Positions 16,345-25,494 of a stretch of 64,000 nt of DNA are shown here, one piece after another. The notes under the pieces are model-generated. The model ran no database searches, was not told where the DNA came from, and was given only the letters and a program-made list of their open reading frames with translations. The position numbers and the translations under genes are program-made. The DNA lies in contig NZ_CP063849.1 in NCBI RefSeq assembly GCF_015277775.1, positions 7,331,501 through 7,395,500 on the forward strand, written 5' to 3'. The stretch is from Paludibaculum fermentans. GTDB taxonomy: Bacteria > Acidobacteriota > Terriglobia > Bryobacterales > Bryobacteraceae. Position 1 is the first letter of the stretch. Each line of letters begins with the position of its first letter.

Positions 16345-19300
16345 ATGTCGAAAGCTCACCAGCTCGTGCTCGCCCTCGTTGCGGCGACGGCCATCGCCCA
16401 CGCTCAATCCAGTTCTGGAACCATCCTCGGAACGGTCCGTGACAGCCAGGACGCCGTCATTCCCGGAGCCGTTGTCACGGTCACCGACATTGCCAAGAAG
16501 ACCGCGCGCACCTTCACGACGAGTGCGGCTGGGGAGTACGTGGTGACCTTCCTCGACCCCGGCCAATACGCGATCACCGTGGAAGCGACCGGCTTCAAGA
16601 AGTACAACCAGTCCGGCCTGACGGTGCGGGTGGCGGACCGGCTCACGATGGACTTCCACCTGGAGATCGGCCAGATGGTGGACCAGGTCACGGTGGAGGC
16701 GGTGACGCCGCTGGTGAACGCGGTGACGAACACCCTCGGCCAGGTGATTGAGAACCGGCGCATCATCGACCTGCCGCTCAACGGGCGCGAGCCGTTTGCA
16801 TTGGCGACGCTGGCTCCGGGTGTGCTGCCGACGCCGAACAATACGGCGCAGCACCAGGGCGGGTCAGTGCCGAGCATCAGCGGAGCGGCGAACTTCACGA
16901 GTGAAGTGACGATTGACGGGATTCCGAATACGGCTCCGCGCAACCAGGGGCGGTTCAACTTCCTGATCTATACGCCGTCGGTGGATGCGGTGAGCGAGTT
17001 CAAGGTGCAGACCAACTCGATGAGCGCGGAGTATGGCCGCTTCAACGGCGGCGTGATCAGCGTGGTGACGAAGTCGGGCACGAACGAGCTGCACGGGACG
17101 GCGTATGAGTTTCACCGGAACTCGTATTTTGACGCCAACACGTTTTTCAACAACCGGGCGGGCATTCCGTTGGGCTCGCTGCGGCGGAACCAGGTGGGCG
17201 GCGCGATTGGTGGTCCGGTGGTGCTGCCGAAGATCTACAACGGCAAGGATCACACGTTCTTCTTCTTCGACTATGAGGCGTTCCGCGAGAGCACGGTGGC
17301 TTCAGCGAACTACACGGTGCCGACGGCGCTGGAGCGCGCGGGTGATTTTTCGAAGACGGTGAATGCCGCGGGCGCGGCGGTGCTCGTGTATGATCCGACA
17401 ACGACGCGCGCCGGATCGGGCGGGACGCTGGTGCGCGATCCGTTCCCGGGTAATGTGATTCCCACCAACCGCATCAACACGGTGGGGAATAATCTGGTGA
17501 AGTTCTTCCCGCTGCCCACGAATGGGCGGCTGACGGCGAACCTGGACATCGGCGCGGCGCGCGTGAATCGCGACGATACGTTCGACATCCGCATTGACCA
17601 CTACATTGGATCGAGCCACAAGATCTTCGGCCGCGTTTCGCGCCAGGAGCCGTTCACGGGTGAGCCGAACTACTTCAACAACATCGCGAATCCGGGTAAT
17701 CCGTCGTTGACGCAGCACCGGCGGTCGGCCGCGCTGCAGGACATCTGGACGCTGACGCCGACGACGATTGTGAACTTCAATTACGGGCTGTCTCGGCAGT
17801 ACGGCACGCGCACGGCGTGGGGTGACGGGTATGACATCACGCAGCTCGGGTTTCCGGCCAGTTTCCAGGCCAACCAGCAGGTGAGCGCGCTGCCGACGTT
17901 CTCGATCAGCGGCTATTCCGGCTTGGGGAACGGCAATCAGAACTACAGCTCGCAGATGGCGCACATCCTGCAGGCGACGGTGACGCGGATCCAGGGGTCG
18001 CACACTTTGAAGGCCGGCGCCGATTATCGCGTCTACCTGGACAACCAGTTGCAGAATCCTTCGGCGCAGGGCGCGCTTTCGATCAGCTCGGCCTGGACGC
18101 AGGGGCCGAATCCGAATCAGGCCAGCACCATTGCCGGCAACGGCATTGCTTCGCTGCTGCTGGGGATTCCCGGCGGCTCGCTGGTGAATCAGCCCGCCAT
18201 TGCGTCGGCCAGCCGGTATTGGGCCGGGTTCATTCAGGACGACTGGCGGATGAACCGCAAGCTCACGTTGAATCTTGGATTCCGGTATGAGGTCAACGTC
18301 CCGCGCACGGAGCGCTTCGACCGCATCAGCATCTTCGATGTCGGCGCGGCGTCGCCCATCGCGGCGCAGGTGCCTTCGATTCCGGGGCTGCGCGGGGCGA
18401 TGGCGTTCCGCGATTCGAGCAACCGCCAACTGATTCCGGCGGATAAGAACAACTGGGCTCCACGGTTTGGTTTCGCATATCAATTGACGAAAGACACGGT
18501 GATCCGCGGCGGGTACGGCATCTTCTTCGGGCTGTCGTCAACGGACGCGGCCGGCGCGGCGGGCGGCTTTGTCGATGGCTTCCAGGCGACCACCAGCATT
18601 GTGACGTCGCTGGATGGCACGACGCCGATCGCGAGCCTCTCGAACCCGTTCCCGAACGGCTTCAACCAGCCGCTGTCGCGCAGCCAGCTGACGGACCGCT
18701 CGCTGCTGGGTCAGTCGAACACCTCGGGCCTGCTCTCGCTGGCTACTCCTTACTTTCAACAGTGGAACTTCTCGGTGCAGCGTTCGCTGGGCCAGAACCT
18801 GATTGCGGAGATCGCGTACACGGCGAACAAGGGCACGCACGTGCCGTACACGAACTACAACCCGAACACCCTGACGCAGGCGCAGAACGCCCTGGGCACA
18901 GTGAACCAGCAACTGGTGCCGAATCCGTTTTACGGCATCATCACGGATCCGACGAGCTCGCTGTCGCTGGCGACGGTGCAGCGCGGGCAGCTGCTGCGGC
19001 CGTTTCCGCAGTACGGGTCGATCAACCTGGTGAGTCCTTCGATCGGCAATTCGAACTACCACTCGATGCAGGCGCGGGTGGAGAAGCGGTTCAGCAAGGG
19101 CTACACGCTGCTGGCGGCCTATACGTGGTCAAAGAACATCACGGACTTTTCGAATGCGGCGGTGGGCTCGACGACGGGCGTGATGGACCCGTTCAACCTG
19201 CGGTTGGAGCGGTCGCTGGATTCCCAGGATGTGCCGCACCGGCTGGTGTTGAGCGGCGTGTATGAACTGCCTTTCGGCCGCGGCCGCTGGATGGGTTCGC

Positions 19301-19761
19301 ACTGGAATCGCGGCGTGGACATGCTGTTTGGCGGATGGCAGATGAACGGCATTGCCAGTTTCCAGAAGGGTGAGCCGCTGGTGATGAGCGCCATCACCGG
19401 AACGCGTCCGATCCGGTTGCAGCAGAGCGGTGAGTTGAGCGGCTCGACCCAGAGCCGGCTGCTGCGGTACTTCGATACCAACGCGTTTGCGGTGCCGGCT
19501 GCCTTCACATTGGGCAACAGCTCCAGGACGGCTCCGGACCTGCGCGGACCGGGCATTGCGAATTACGACCTGTCGTTGTTCAAGACGTTCGCGATCTATG
19601 AACGGCTGAGGGCGCAGTTCCGGTTCGAAACGTTCAACGCGATGAACCGGGTTTGGTTCGGCATGCCGAGCACGTCGATCGGTTCCACCAGTGCGGGTGT
19701 CATCAGCAGCCAGGCCAACTCGCCGCGGCAACTGCAACTGGCGCTGAAATTCCTGTTCTAA
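16345..19761 (+). CDS. TonB-dependent receptor, Oar-like (receptor 2)
   Basis: A 1138-residue outer-membrane receptor: signal peptide (about 1-20), carboxypeptidase-regulatory-like domain (about 24-105; GTVRDSQDAVIPGAVVTV), plug (VTIDGIPNTAP, SAEYGRFNGGVISVVTKSG) and a barrel ending LQLALKFLF. GGAAAGGG 5 nt before the ATG supports the start. The promoter is flanked by two copies of the locus operator, so expression should follow the GntR signal. A BNR-LamG gene begins 15 bp after the stop. Within the locus this would be the outer-membrane entry gate for the glycan or sugar acid. Confidence 0.9.
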   Translation: MSKAHQLVLALVAATAIAHAQSSSGTILGTVRDSQDAVIPGAVVTVTDIAKKTARTFTTSAAGEYVVTFLDPGQYAITVEATGFKKYNQSGLTVRVADRLTMDFHLEIGQMVDQVTVEAVTPLVNAVTNTLGQVIENRRIIDLPLNGREPFALATLAPGVLPTPNNTAQHQGGSVPSISGAANFTSEVTIDGIPNTAPRNQGRFNFLIYTPSVDAVSEFKVQTNSMSAEYGRFNGGVISVVTKSGTNELHGTAYEFHRNSYFDANTFFNNRAGIPLGSLRRNQVGGAIGGPVVLPKIYNGKDHTFFFFDYEAFRESTVASANYTVPTALERAGDFSKTVNAAGAAVLVYDPTTTRAGSGGTLVRDPFPGNVIPTNRINTVGNNLVKFFPLPTNGRLTANLDIGAARVNRDDTFDIRIDHYIGSSHKIFGRVSRQEPFTGEPNYFNNIANPGNPSLTQHRRSAALQDIWTLTPTTIVNFNYGLSRQYGTRTAWGDGYDITQLGFPASFQANQQVSALPTFSISGYSGLGNGNQNYSSQMAHILQATVTRIQGSHTLKAGADYRVYLDNQLQNPSAQGALSISSAWTQGPNPNQASTIAGNGIASLLLGIPGGSLVNQPAIASASRYWAGFIQDDWRMNRKLTLNLGFRYEVNVPRTERFDRISIFDVGAASPIAAQVPSIPGLRGAMAFRDSSNRQLIPADKNNWAPRFGFAYQLTKDTVIRGGYGIFFGLSSTDAAGAAGGFVDGFQATTSIVTSLDGTTPIASLSNPFPNGFNQPLSRSQLTDRSLLGQSNTSGLLSLATPYFQQWNFSVQRSLGQNLIAEIAYTANKGTHVPYTNYNPNTLTQAQNALGTVNQQLVPNPFYGIITDPTSSLSLATVQRGQLLRPFPQYGSINLVSPSIGNSNYHSMQARVEKRFSKGYTLLAAYTWSKNITDFSNAAVGSTTGVMDPFNLRLERSLDSQDVPHRLVLSGVYELPFGRGRWMGSHWNRGVDMLFGGWQMNGIASFQKGEPLVMSAITGTRPIRLQQSGELSGSTQSRLLRYFDTNAFAVPAAFTLGNSSRTAPDLRGPGIANYDLSLFKTFAIYERLRAQFRFETFNAMNRVWFGMPSTSIGSTSAGVISSQANSPRQLQLALKFLF

Positions 19762-19776
19762 TCGGATCAACCCACC

Positions 19777-21591
19777 ATGACCAGACGAGACTTCTTCGCC
19801 ACGAGCGCGATTCTAGGTGTTCCGGTTCACGCAGCGGAAGCCGGCCAGCCGGATTGGCGCAACGTCAAGAACGGATGGCAGATTCCACGGGAGGGCTACA
19901 GCGACCAGCCCTACGTGGTGGTGACGCGCGACGGCAATTGGCTGTGCGTGCTGACGACGGGGCGTGGTGTGGAGGGCGAGCCGGGCCAGCACATCATTTC
20001 GACGATCAGTACGGACCTGGGGCGGACGTGGTCGACGCCCATCGACATCGAGCCGGCGGACGGGCCGGAGGCGTCGTGGGTGATGCCGTTCATTGCTCCG
20101 GGCGGGCGGGTGTACGTGTTCTATACGTACAACTCGGAGAACCTGCGGCTGGACACGCGCAGCAACAATCCCAAGGTGGGGCGGCGTGTGGACACACTGG
20201 GCAAGTACGCGTACAAGTACTCGGACGATCACGGGCACAGCTGGTCGAAGGATCGCTACTTTATTCCCATGCGGCCAATGCGGATCGACCGCGAGAACGC
20301 GTGGGAAGGGAAGCTGATGTACTTCTGGGGGGTGGGCAAGCCCATCCTGACCAGCAAGAAAGAGATGATCTTCGGGTACGCCAAGGTGGGGAAATGGGGC
20401 GATCCAGGCGGCATGGTGACGTCGCAAGGCGTCTTTATGAAGAGCTCGAACATCGCCACGGAGAAGGACCCGGCGAAGCTGCATTGGGAGCTGCTGCCGG
20501 AGGGTGACGAGGGGCTGCGGGCGCCGAAGAATCCGGTGTCGGACGAAGCGAACCTGGTGGAGTTGAGCGACGGCAGCCTGTATTGCACGTATCGCAGCAT
20601 CGACGGATACAACTGCGCGGCGTACAGCCGGAATGGCGGCAGGACCTGGACTCCGCCGGGCTATGCGACGTACACGCCGGGCGGCCGGCCGATCAAGCAT
20701 CCGCGGGCGGCGAACTTCGTACGCAAGTTCAGCAACGGCAAATTCCTGCTGTGGTATCACAACCATGCGGGCGAGGCCGTGCACGCGCAGAAGTGGCCGT
20801 ATTATACGGGCCGGAATCCGGGCTGGATCACCGGCGGGGTGGAGAAGAACGGGTTCATTCACTGGAGCCAGCCGGAGATCCTGCTGTATGACGACAACCC
20901 GGATACGCGGATCAGCTATCCGGATTTCGTGGAGGACAAGGGGCGCTACTACATCACCGAGACGGTGAAGACCTATGCGCGTGTGCACCCGATTGACCAG
21001 ACGCTGCTGGATGGGATCTGGAATCAACTGGAGAACAAGTCCGTGGCGAAGCGCGGGCTGGTGGCGACGGCGGCCGGGCGGGCTGCTTCCGTAGCGCTGC
21101 CCAAGCTGGCGGAGCTTTCGTCGGGCGGCGGCTTCTCGCTGGAGTTCTGGGTCAGGCTGAGCGAGTTGTCGGAAGGGCAGGTGCTGTTCGATACGATGAC
21201 CGCGTCCGGGCAGGGCGTGTCGGTGCGGACCAGCGACCGGTTCACGCTTGCGCTGACGATGAGCGACGGGCGGACACGTGCGTCGTGGGACAGCGATCCT
21301 GGGACGCATGCGGGTACGCTGCGCTCGGGTGTGTGGCAGCATGTCGTGTTCATCGTCGACGGCGGACCAAAGATCATCTCCGTGGTGATTGACGGGGTCT
21401 TAAACGATGGCGGGGCCGTGCGGGATTACGGGTGGGGGCGGTTTGCGGCTGAGCTCGGCGATGTGAACGGAGAGCCTGAGGGCAAAGTGGGCTCAAAGAT
21501 CTTCGGCGAGATTCGCAAGCTGCGGGTGTACAGCCGGGCCCTGCGGACCTCTGAAGCGGTTGGTAATTGCCGCGCCGGTATCGACGCGTAA
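19777..21591 (+). CDS. Tat-exported BNR-propeller protein with C-terminal LamG-like domain
   Basis: A 604-residue protein with a twin-arginine signal (MTRRDFFATSAILG). The sialidase-like propeller (about 30-410) has Asp boxes (STDLGRTWSTP, YSDDHGHSWSKD, YSRNGGRTWTPP). The C-terminal concanavalin-like module (about 425-600; GGFSLEFWVRLSE, WQHVVFIVDGG) is a usual glycan-binding or structural fold. No good ribosome site precedes the ATG, so translation may be coupled to the receptor 15 bp upstream. It is paralogous in type to the BNR lipoprotein at 11779-13086 in the same regulon. Enzymatic activity on an acidic glycan is likely but the substrate is unknown. Confidence 0.82.
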   Translation: MTRRDFFATSAILGVPVHAAEAGQPDWRNVKNGWQIPREGYSDQPYVVVTRDGNWLCVLTTGRGVEGEPGQHIISTISTDLGRTWSTPIDIEPADGPEASWVMPFIAPGGRVYVFYTYNSENLRLDTRSNNPKVGRRVDTLGKYAYKYSDDHGHSWSKDRYFIPMRPMRIDRENAWEGKLMYFWGVGKPILTSKKEMIFGYAKVGKWGDPGGMVTSQGVFMKSSNIATEKDPAKLHWELLPEGDEGLRAPKNPVSDEANLVELSDGSLYCTYRSIDGYNCAAYSRNGGRTWTPPGYATYTPGGRPIKHPRAANFVRKFSNGKFLLWYHNHAGEAVHAQKWPYYTGRNPGWITGGVEKNGFIHWSQPEILLYDDNPDTRISYPDFVEDKGRYYITETVKTYARVHPIDQTLLDGIWNQLENKSVAKRGLVATAAGRAASVALPKLAELSSGGGFSLEFWVRLSELSEGQVLFDTMTASGQGVSVRTSDRFTLALTMSDGRTRASWDSDPGTHAGTLRSGVWQHVVFIVDGGPKIISVVIDGVLNDGGAVRDYGWGRFAAELGDVNGEPEGKVGSKIFGEIRKLRVYSRALRTSEAVGNCRAGIDA

Positions 21592-21610
21592 CGTTAGTTC
21601 CTTCTTCTCT

Positions 21611-21651
21611 CGGGGATCGGCGAACGGGTCGTTGAGATTCGCCGATCCCCG
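21611..21651. terminator. long hairpin between the BNR-LamG gene and arsR
   Basis: A perfect 14-bp stem (21611-21624 with 21638-21651; arm CGGGGATCGGCGAA) has a 13-nt loop and starts 19 bp after the stop codon. There is no T tract after either arm. It probably ends the sugar-acid operon or protects its 3' end. Confidence 0.5.
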
Positions 21652-21700
21652 ATGGGCTGCCGTGTCACGGCGGCTTATCCCTGCCAGCCTGCAAAATGCG

Positions 21701-21729
21701 TTGACGCCTCCTCTGGCTGATGCTATCGT
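21701..21729 (+). promoter_or_regulatory. promoter of the ars operon
   Basis: TTGACG (21701-21706; five of six), a 17-bp spacer and TATCGT (21724-21729). The start point should lie near 21736, about 10 nt before the arsR ATG. Confidence 0.65.
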
Positions 21730-21742
21730 AAATCGACGATAG
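21723..21742. promoter_or_regulatory. ArsR operator overlapping the -10 box
   Basis: A perfect inverted repeat, CTATCGT (21723-21729) and ACGATAG (21736-21742), with a 6-nt centre. It covers the -10 element and start point and ends 3 bp before the arsR start codon. The size and position fit ArsR/SmtB operators, predicting autorepression relieved by arsenite. Confidence 0.7.
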
Positions 21743-21745
21743 ACT

Positions 21746-22099
21746 ATGAAGAGGATACCTGAGCAGGAAGCGCTGTGCTGCCCGCCGTCCGAGCCGCAGG
21801 CCGACTCGCAGTTCGTGTCGCTGGAAGGGGCGGGTGCGGATGAGGAACTGGCGCGCCTGGCCAAGGCGTTGGGGCACCCCGCGCGGGTGCGGATCATCCG
21901 TATGCTGTCGCTGAAGGAAGCGCGTGTTTGCAGCCAGATTGTCGATGAATTGCCATTGGCCCAATCGACCGTTTCGGAGCATCTGCGGATTCTGAAGGAA
22001 GTTGGGCTGGTGCGGAGCAGCCAGGACGGTACGCGTATCGGGTATTGCATCAACTACAACACGCTGCGGAAGCTGAAAGCGCTCGTCGCGATCCTCTAG
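21746..22099 (+). CDS. arsR: ArsR-family arsenic-responsive repressor
   Basis: A 117-residue winged-helix metalloregulator. The DNA-binding core is at about 35-110 ([36 protein letters not shown]). It lacks the classical CxC in the metal helix. Instead it has an N-terminal vicinal pair, C11-C12, and a single C62 (RVCSQI). This resembles the Cys15/Cys16/Cys55 site known for the Corynebacterium glutamicum ArsR, so an intersubunit As(III) site is a reasonable inference. It is first in an arsR-acr3-arsC operon and has a matching operator over its own promoter. Confidence 0.92.
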   Translation: MKRIPEQEALCCPPSEPQADSQFVSLEGAGADEELARLAKALGHPARVRIIRMLSLKEARVCSQIVDELPLAQSTVSEHLRILKEVGLVRSSQDGTRIGYCINYNTLRKLKALVAIL

Positions 22100-22170
22100 G
22101 CGCTTGTGTCTTTATCGTCATTCGACGAAGTGGGTGGGGAGTGAGTCCGGAAGTCGAGAAGTCAACGAAC

Positions 22171-23256
22171 ATGTCCACCGCAACAACATCGCGCTTGTCA
22201 TTTCTGGATCGCTACCTAACCTTGTGGATCTTTACCGCCATGGCTGTTGGGGTAGGTCTTGGGTATGCGATGCCTGGGATCGTTCCATTGCTTGACCGGT
22301 TCAGCGTGGGCACCACGTCGATTCCGATTGCCATCGGCCTGATCCTGATGATGTATCCGCCGCTGGCCAAGGTGAAGTATGAGGAGATGGGTCGCGTGTT
22401 TCAGCACCGGCGGATCCTGGTGCTGTCGCTGATCCAGAACTGGGTGGCCGGGCCGATTCTGATGTTTACGCTGGCGGTGCTGCTGCTGCGCGACAAGCCG
22501 GAGTACATGACGGGACTGATCCTGATCGGGTTGGCGCGCTGTATTGCCATGGTGATCGTGTGGAACGACCTGGCCGGCGGCGATCGTGAGTATGCCGCGG
22601 GCCTGGTGGCGCTGAACTCGCTGTTCCAGGTTTTCTTCTTCTCGGTGTACTCGTATTTCTTCCTGGCCACCCTGCCGCGCTGGCTGGGGCTGCGGGCGGT
22701 GGAGGTGGATATCTCGATGGGCGAGATCGCCCAGAGCGTCTTCATCTATCTGGGCGTTCCGTTCCTGGCCGGGATGCTGACCCGTTATGTGCTGCTGAAG
22801 GTGAAGAGCCGTGAGTGGTATGAACAGCGGTTCATTCCGCGGATCAGTCCCCTGACGCTGATCTCACTGCTGTTCACTATCGTGGTGATGTTCAGCCTGA
22901 AGGGCAAGATGATTGTGCAGTTGCCCTTCGACGTGATTCGCGTGGCGATACCGCTCACGATTTACTTCGTCCTGATGTTCTTCTTCTCGTTCTGGATGAG
23001 CAGGAAGCTGGGGGCGAACTATGCCGAGTCCGCTACGCTGTCGTTCACTGCGTCGTCGAACAACTTCGAGCTGGCCATCGCGGTGGCGATCGCGACGTTT
23101 GGGATCCACCATGGGGCGGCGTTTGCCGCGGTGATTGGACCACTGGTGGAGGTGCCGGTACTCATTGGCCTGGTGAATGTGGCGTTGTGGATCAACCGGA
23201 AGTGGTTTGGCGGCGTGTTCGGGGCGGTGGAGACCTGCCGGCCCGGCCGTGCGTGA
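22171..23256 (+). CDS. acr3: ACR3-family arsenite efflux permease
   Basis: A 361-residue inner-membrane exporter with about 10 membrane segments. Hallmarks are the segment-4 stretch with the essential cysteine ([17 protein letters not shown]) and the late motif [18 protein letters not shown]. It extrudes As(III) produced by the reductase encoded next to it. ATG at 22171 is chosen; GTG at 22141 in frame, preceded by GTGGGGA, is an alternative. It lies between arsR (71 bp upstream) and arsC (14 bp downstream). Confidence 0.95.
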   Translation: MSTATTSRLSFLDRYLTLWIFTAMAVGVGLGYAMPGIVPLLDRFSVGTTSIPIAIGLILMMYPPLAKVKYEEMGRVFQHRRILVLSLIQNWVAGPILMFTLAVLLLRDKPEYMTGLILIGLARCIAMVIVWNDLAGGDREYAAGLVALNSLFQVFFFSVYSYFFLATLPRWLGLRAVEVDISMGEIAQSVFIYLGVPFLAGMLTRYVLLKVKSREWYEQRFIPRISPLTLISLLFTIVVMFSLKGKMIVQLPFDVIRVAIPLTIYFVLMFFFSFWMSRKLGANYAESATLSFTASSNNFELAIAVAIATFGIHHGAAFAAVIGPLVEVPVLIGLVNVALWINRKWFGGVFGAVETCRPGRA

Positions 23257-23270
23257 AGGAAGGAATCCCG

Positions 23271-23687
23271 ATGAAAAGAATCCTGGTGCTTTGCACGGGC
23301 AATTCGGCCCGCAGCCAGATGGGCGAGGGCTTGTTCCGGCACGCCGGCGCGGGCGCCTACGAGGTGGAGAGCGCCGGTACGAAGCCGAGCCTGGTGCGGC
23401 CTGAGGCGATCGCGGTGATGCGGGAACTGGGGATCGACCTGTCGGGCTATCGCTCGAAATCCGTCAGCGAGTTCGAAGGGCAGGCGTTCGACTACGTGGT
23501 GACGGTTTGCGACAACGCGCGGGACAGTTGTCCCGTCTTCCCGGCGGGTACAGAGCGGATTCATTGGAGTTTCGAAGATCCGGCGGCGGTGGAGGGCAGC
23601 GAGGAGGAACGGCTGGCCGCCTTCCGCAGGATTCGCGACCAGATCCGGGCCCGCGTGGATGGCTTCGTCGCGGAGCACGCAGGCTGA
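23271..23687 (+). CDS. arsC: arsenate reductase, thioredoxin-coupled (LMW-PTPase fold)
   Basis: Reduces arsenate to arsenite in the cytoplasm; 138 residues. The phosphatase-type loop is CTGNSAR (C8 to R14). The relay cysteines C80 and C87 lie in VCDNARDSC. The C8/C80/C87 spacing matches Cys10/Cys82/Cys89 of the Staphylococcus pI258 enzyme, which uses thioredoxin. An AAGGAAGGA ribosome site fixes the ATG 14 bp after the permease stop. It is the last gene of the operon. Confidence 0.95.
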   Translation: MKRILVLCTGNSARSQMGEGLFRHAGAGAYEVESAGTKPSLVRPEAIAVMRELGIDLSGYRSKSVSEFEGQAFDYVVTVCDNARDSCPVFPAGTERIHWSFEDPAAVEGSEEERLAAFRRIRDQIRARVDGFVAEHAG

Positions 23688-23827
23688 CCGGGTCCGGCTG
23701 AGCAGCATTTCATTTTTTACCGGCGATTCTGATACAACCTGAGTTGGCCGTCCGCGCCATCCATAGGGGTCTGTCTCAAATGCATCGAATCGCCGGGGCA
23801 TCCAACCGCAGGGAAAGAAGACTGAGC

Positions 23828-24670
23828 GTGCGCCGCCTACCGGCGATGCTCCTGATCGTGCTGGCGCTGGCTGGAGCCGGGTTCGGACAGGCGCGAGCGG
23901 GTGCGGCCGGACCGTCGAAGCGGCCGAAGCAGGTGCTGTTTATCGGCGATGAGAAGGGTTTCCGGCACGAGGCGATCTCGCATGCAATGGCGACGGTGGA
24001 GCGGTTGGGCCGGGAGACCGGCTTGTGGGAGACCCACCTGAGAACCGACACGGAGCCGTTGACGAAGAAGAAGCTGGAATACAACGCCAAAAACCTGAAC
24101 GATTTCGATGCGGTGATCTTCTATACGGGCGGTACGCTGCAGATGGACGAGCAGCAGAAGGCGGACCTGCTCTCGTTCGTGCACGAGGACGGGAAGGGCT
24201 TCCTGGGGGTGCACAGCGCCGCCATCACATTTGTCCAGTGGCCGGCCTATGGCGAGATGCTGGGCGGCTACTTTGACGAGCATCCGTGGGGTACGTTCGA
24301 CGCGCCGATTGTGGTGGAGGATCCGAACTTCCCCGGTATGCAGAAGTGGGCCCCGGCGTTTCAGATGACCGATGAGATCTACCAGATCAAGAACTACTCG
24401 CGCGAGAAAACGCGAGTGCTGATGCGGCTGGATGCGTCGAAGGTGGATCTCACGAATAAGAAGGTGAAACGGGCGGATCGGGATTTTGCGGTCAGTTGGG
24501 TGAAGAACTATGGGAAGGGCCGCGTGTTCTATACAACGCTGGGGCATGTGCCGGCGAACTGGGACAGGCCCGATATGCAGGCGATGATGATGGGGGCGAT
24601 CCAATGGGCCACGGGGCTGGTGGACGCCGACGTGACGCCGCGTCCGATGCCTGCGGGTCCGAGCAAGTAG
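23828..24670 (+). CDS. secreted ThuA-like protein
   Basis: A 280-residue protein of the ThuA-like (class I glutamine amidotransferase-like) fold: QVLFIGDEKGFRHEA, DAVIFYTGG, GKGFLGVHSA and GRVFYTTLGHV, ending in the IQWATG helix. GTG at 23828 gives a clean signal peptide (MRRLPAMLLIVLALAGAGFG) with AGGGAAAGAAG upstream; ATG at 23780 is in frame but would bury that signal. ThuA-type proteins occur in carbohydrate loci, and their reaction is poorly defined. It is probably co-transcribed with the epimerase-like gene that starts 14 bp downstream. Confidence 0.82.
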   Translation: MRRLPAMLLIVLALAGAGFGQARAGAAGPSKRPKQVLFIGDEKGFRHEAISHAMATVERLGRETGLWETHLRTDTEPLTKKKLEYNAKNLNDFDAVIFYTGGTLQMDEQQKADLLSFVHEDGKGFLGVHSAAITFVQWPAYGEMLGGYFDEHPWGTFDAPIVVEDPNFPGMQKWAPAFQMTDEIYQIKNYSREKTRVLMRLDASKVDLTNKKVKRADRDFAVSWVKNYGKGRVFYTTLGHVPANWDRPDMQAMMMGAIQWATGLVDADVTPRPMPAGPSK

Positions 24671-24684
24671 AAGGAGTTTTTGGC

Positions 24685-25482
24685 ATGACCTACACGCGGC
24701 GCGGCTTGGCTCAGGCCCTTTCCGCAGGCGCCCTATGCGTTCCGCTGATGGCGGGGCGGCGCCTGAAGATCGGCATCGGGGCGTACACCTACCACGCCAT
24801 CTCGACCGACGCGATGATTGACCAGTTGCGGGCCCTGAAAGTGACCGAGATCGAGATGTCGCGCGGCGAGTTCATGAACTTCAACAAGCCGCCGGCCGAG
24901 TTGTTCGGGAGTTTCCGGAGCAAGATCGACGCGGCCGGGATCCGCTGTGTGTCGTACTATGCGCCCACGATCAAAGACAAGGCCGATCTCGATGGAGCGA
25001 TCCGTTTTGCGCGGATCCTGGGTTGTTCCAACATCACGGGCGATCCGACCGGGGGTGTCCTGAAGTATGTCGATGAGCGGATGAGCGAGGAAGGCATGAG
25101 CTTCGGCATCCACAATCACTATTTCAAGAACCGGAAGTTCGACTACGAGAGTCCGGAGGATATTCTACGGGCTTTGGACGGGCTGTCGGAGACGGTGGGC
25201 TGCACGCTGGATGTCGGCCACATCGTTTCGTGCGGCCACGATACTGTGGATGCCGTACGGAAGCTGGGTCCACGTCTGAAGCTGGTACACCTGAAGGACA
25301 TTCAGGCCCGGGGCGGGGAAGTGAACGTACCGCTGGGCCAGGGGTTGTGCCGGATTCCCGAGGTGATGAAGGAACTGCACCGGATCGGCTTCAAGGGGCT
25401 GATCGCGCTGGAATATGAGAAGGACGGCGACATCCTGGACGACGTGCGCCGGCAGATTGCGGCGGCCCGGAAGATGGCTTAG
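24685..25482 (+). CDS. exported sugar phosphate isomerase/epimerase-like TIM-barrel protein
   Basis: A 265-residue protein of the xylose isomerase-like (AP endonuclease 2) superfamily. Candidate metal ligands follow the family order: Glu in IEMSRGEF, Asp/His in CTLDVGHIVSCGH, His in LKLVHLKD and a late Glu in LIALEYEKD. The N-terminus TRRGLAQALSAGALCVPLMAG looks like a Tat-type signal, so the protein probably works in the periplasm, as many Acidobacteriota members appear to. AAGGAG lies 8 nt before the ATG. It is paired with the ThuA-like gene; a shared sugar-modifying role is inferred, the substrate unknown. Confidence 0.85.
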   Translation: MTYTRRGLAQALSAGALCVPLMAGRRLKIGIGAYTYHAISTDAMIDQLRALKVTEIEMSRGEFMNFNKPPAELFGSFRSKIDAAGIRCVSYYAPTIKDKADLDGAIRFARILGCSNITGDPTGGVLKYVDERMSEEGMSFGIHNHYFKNRKFDYESPEDILRALDGLSETVGCTLDVGHIVSCGHDTVDAVRKLGPRLKLVHLKDIQARGGEVNVPLGQGLCRIPEVMKELHRIGFKGLIALEYEKDGDILDDVRRQIAAARKMA

Positions 25483-25494
25483 CCGCAGAGCCTT

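Noticed and set aside
17302-18483. 393-codon minus-strand open frame inside receptor 2
   Set aside because: Arg-rich antisense shadow of the barrel; no start signal or motif.
19813-21342. 509-codon minus-strand open frame
   Set aside because: Antisense to the BNR-LamG gene, whose Asp boxes and Tat signal are clear.
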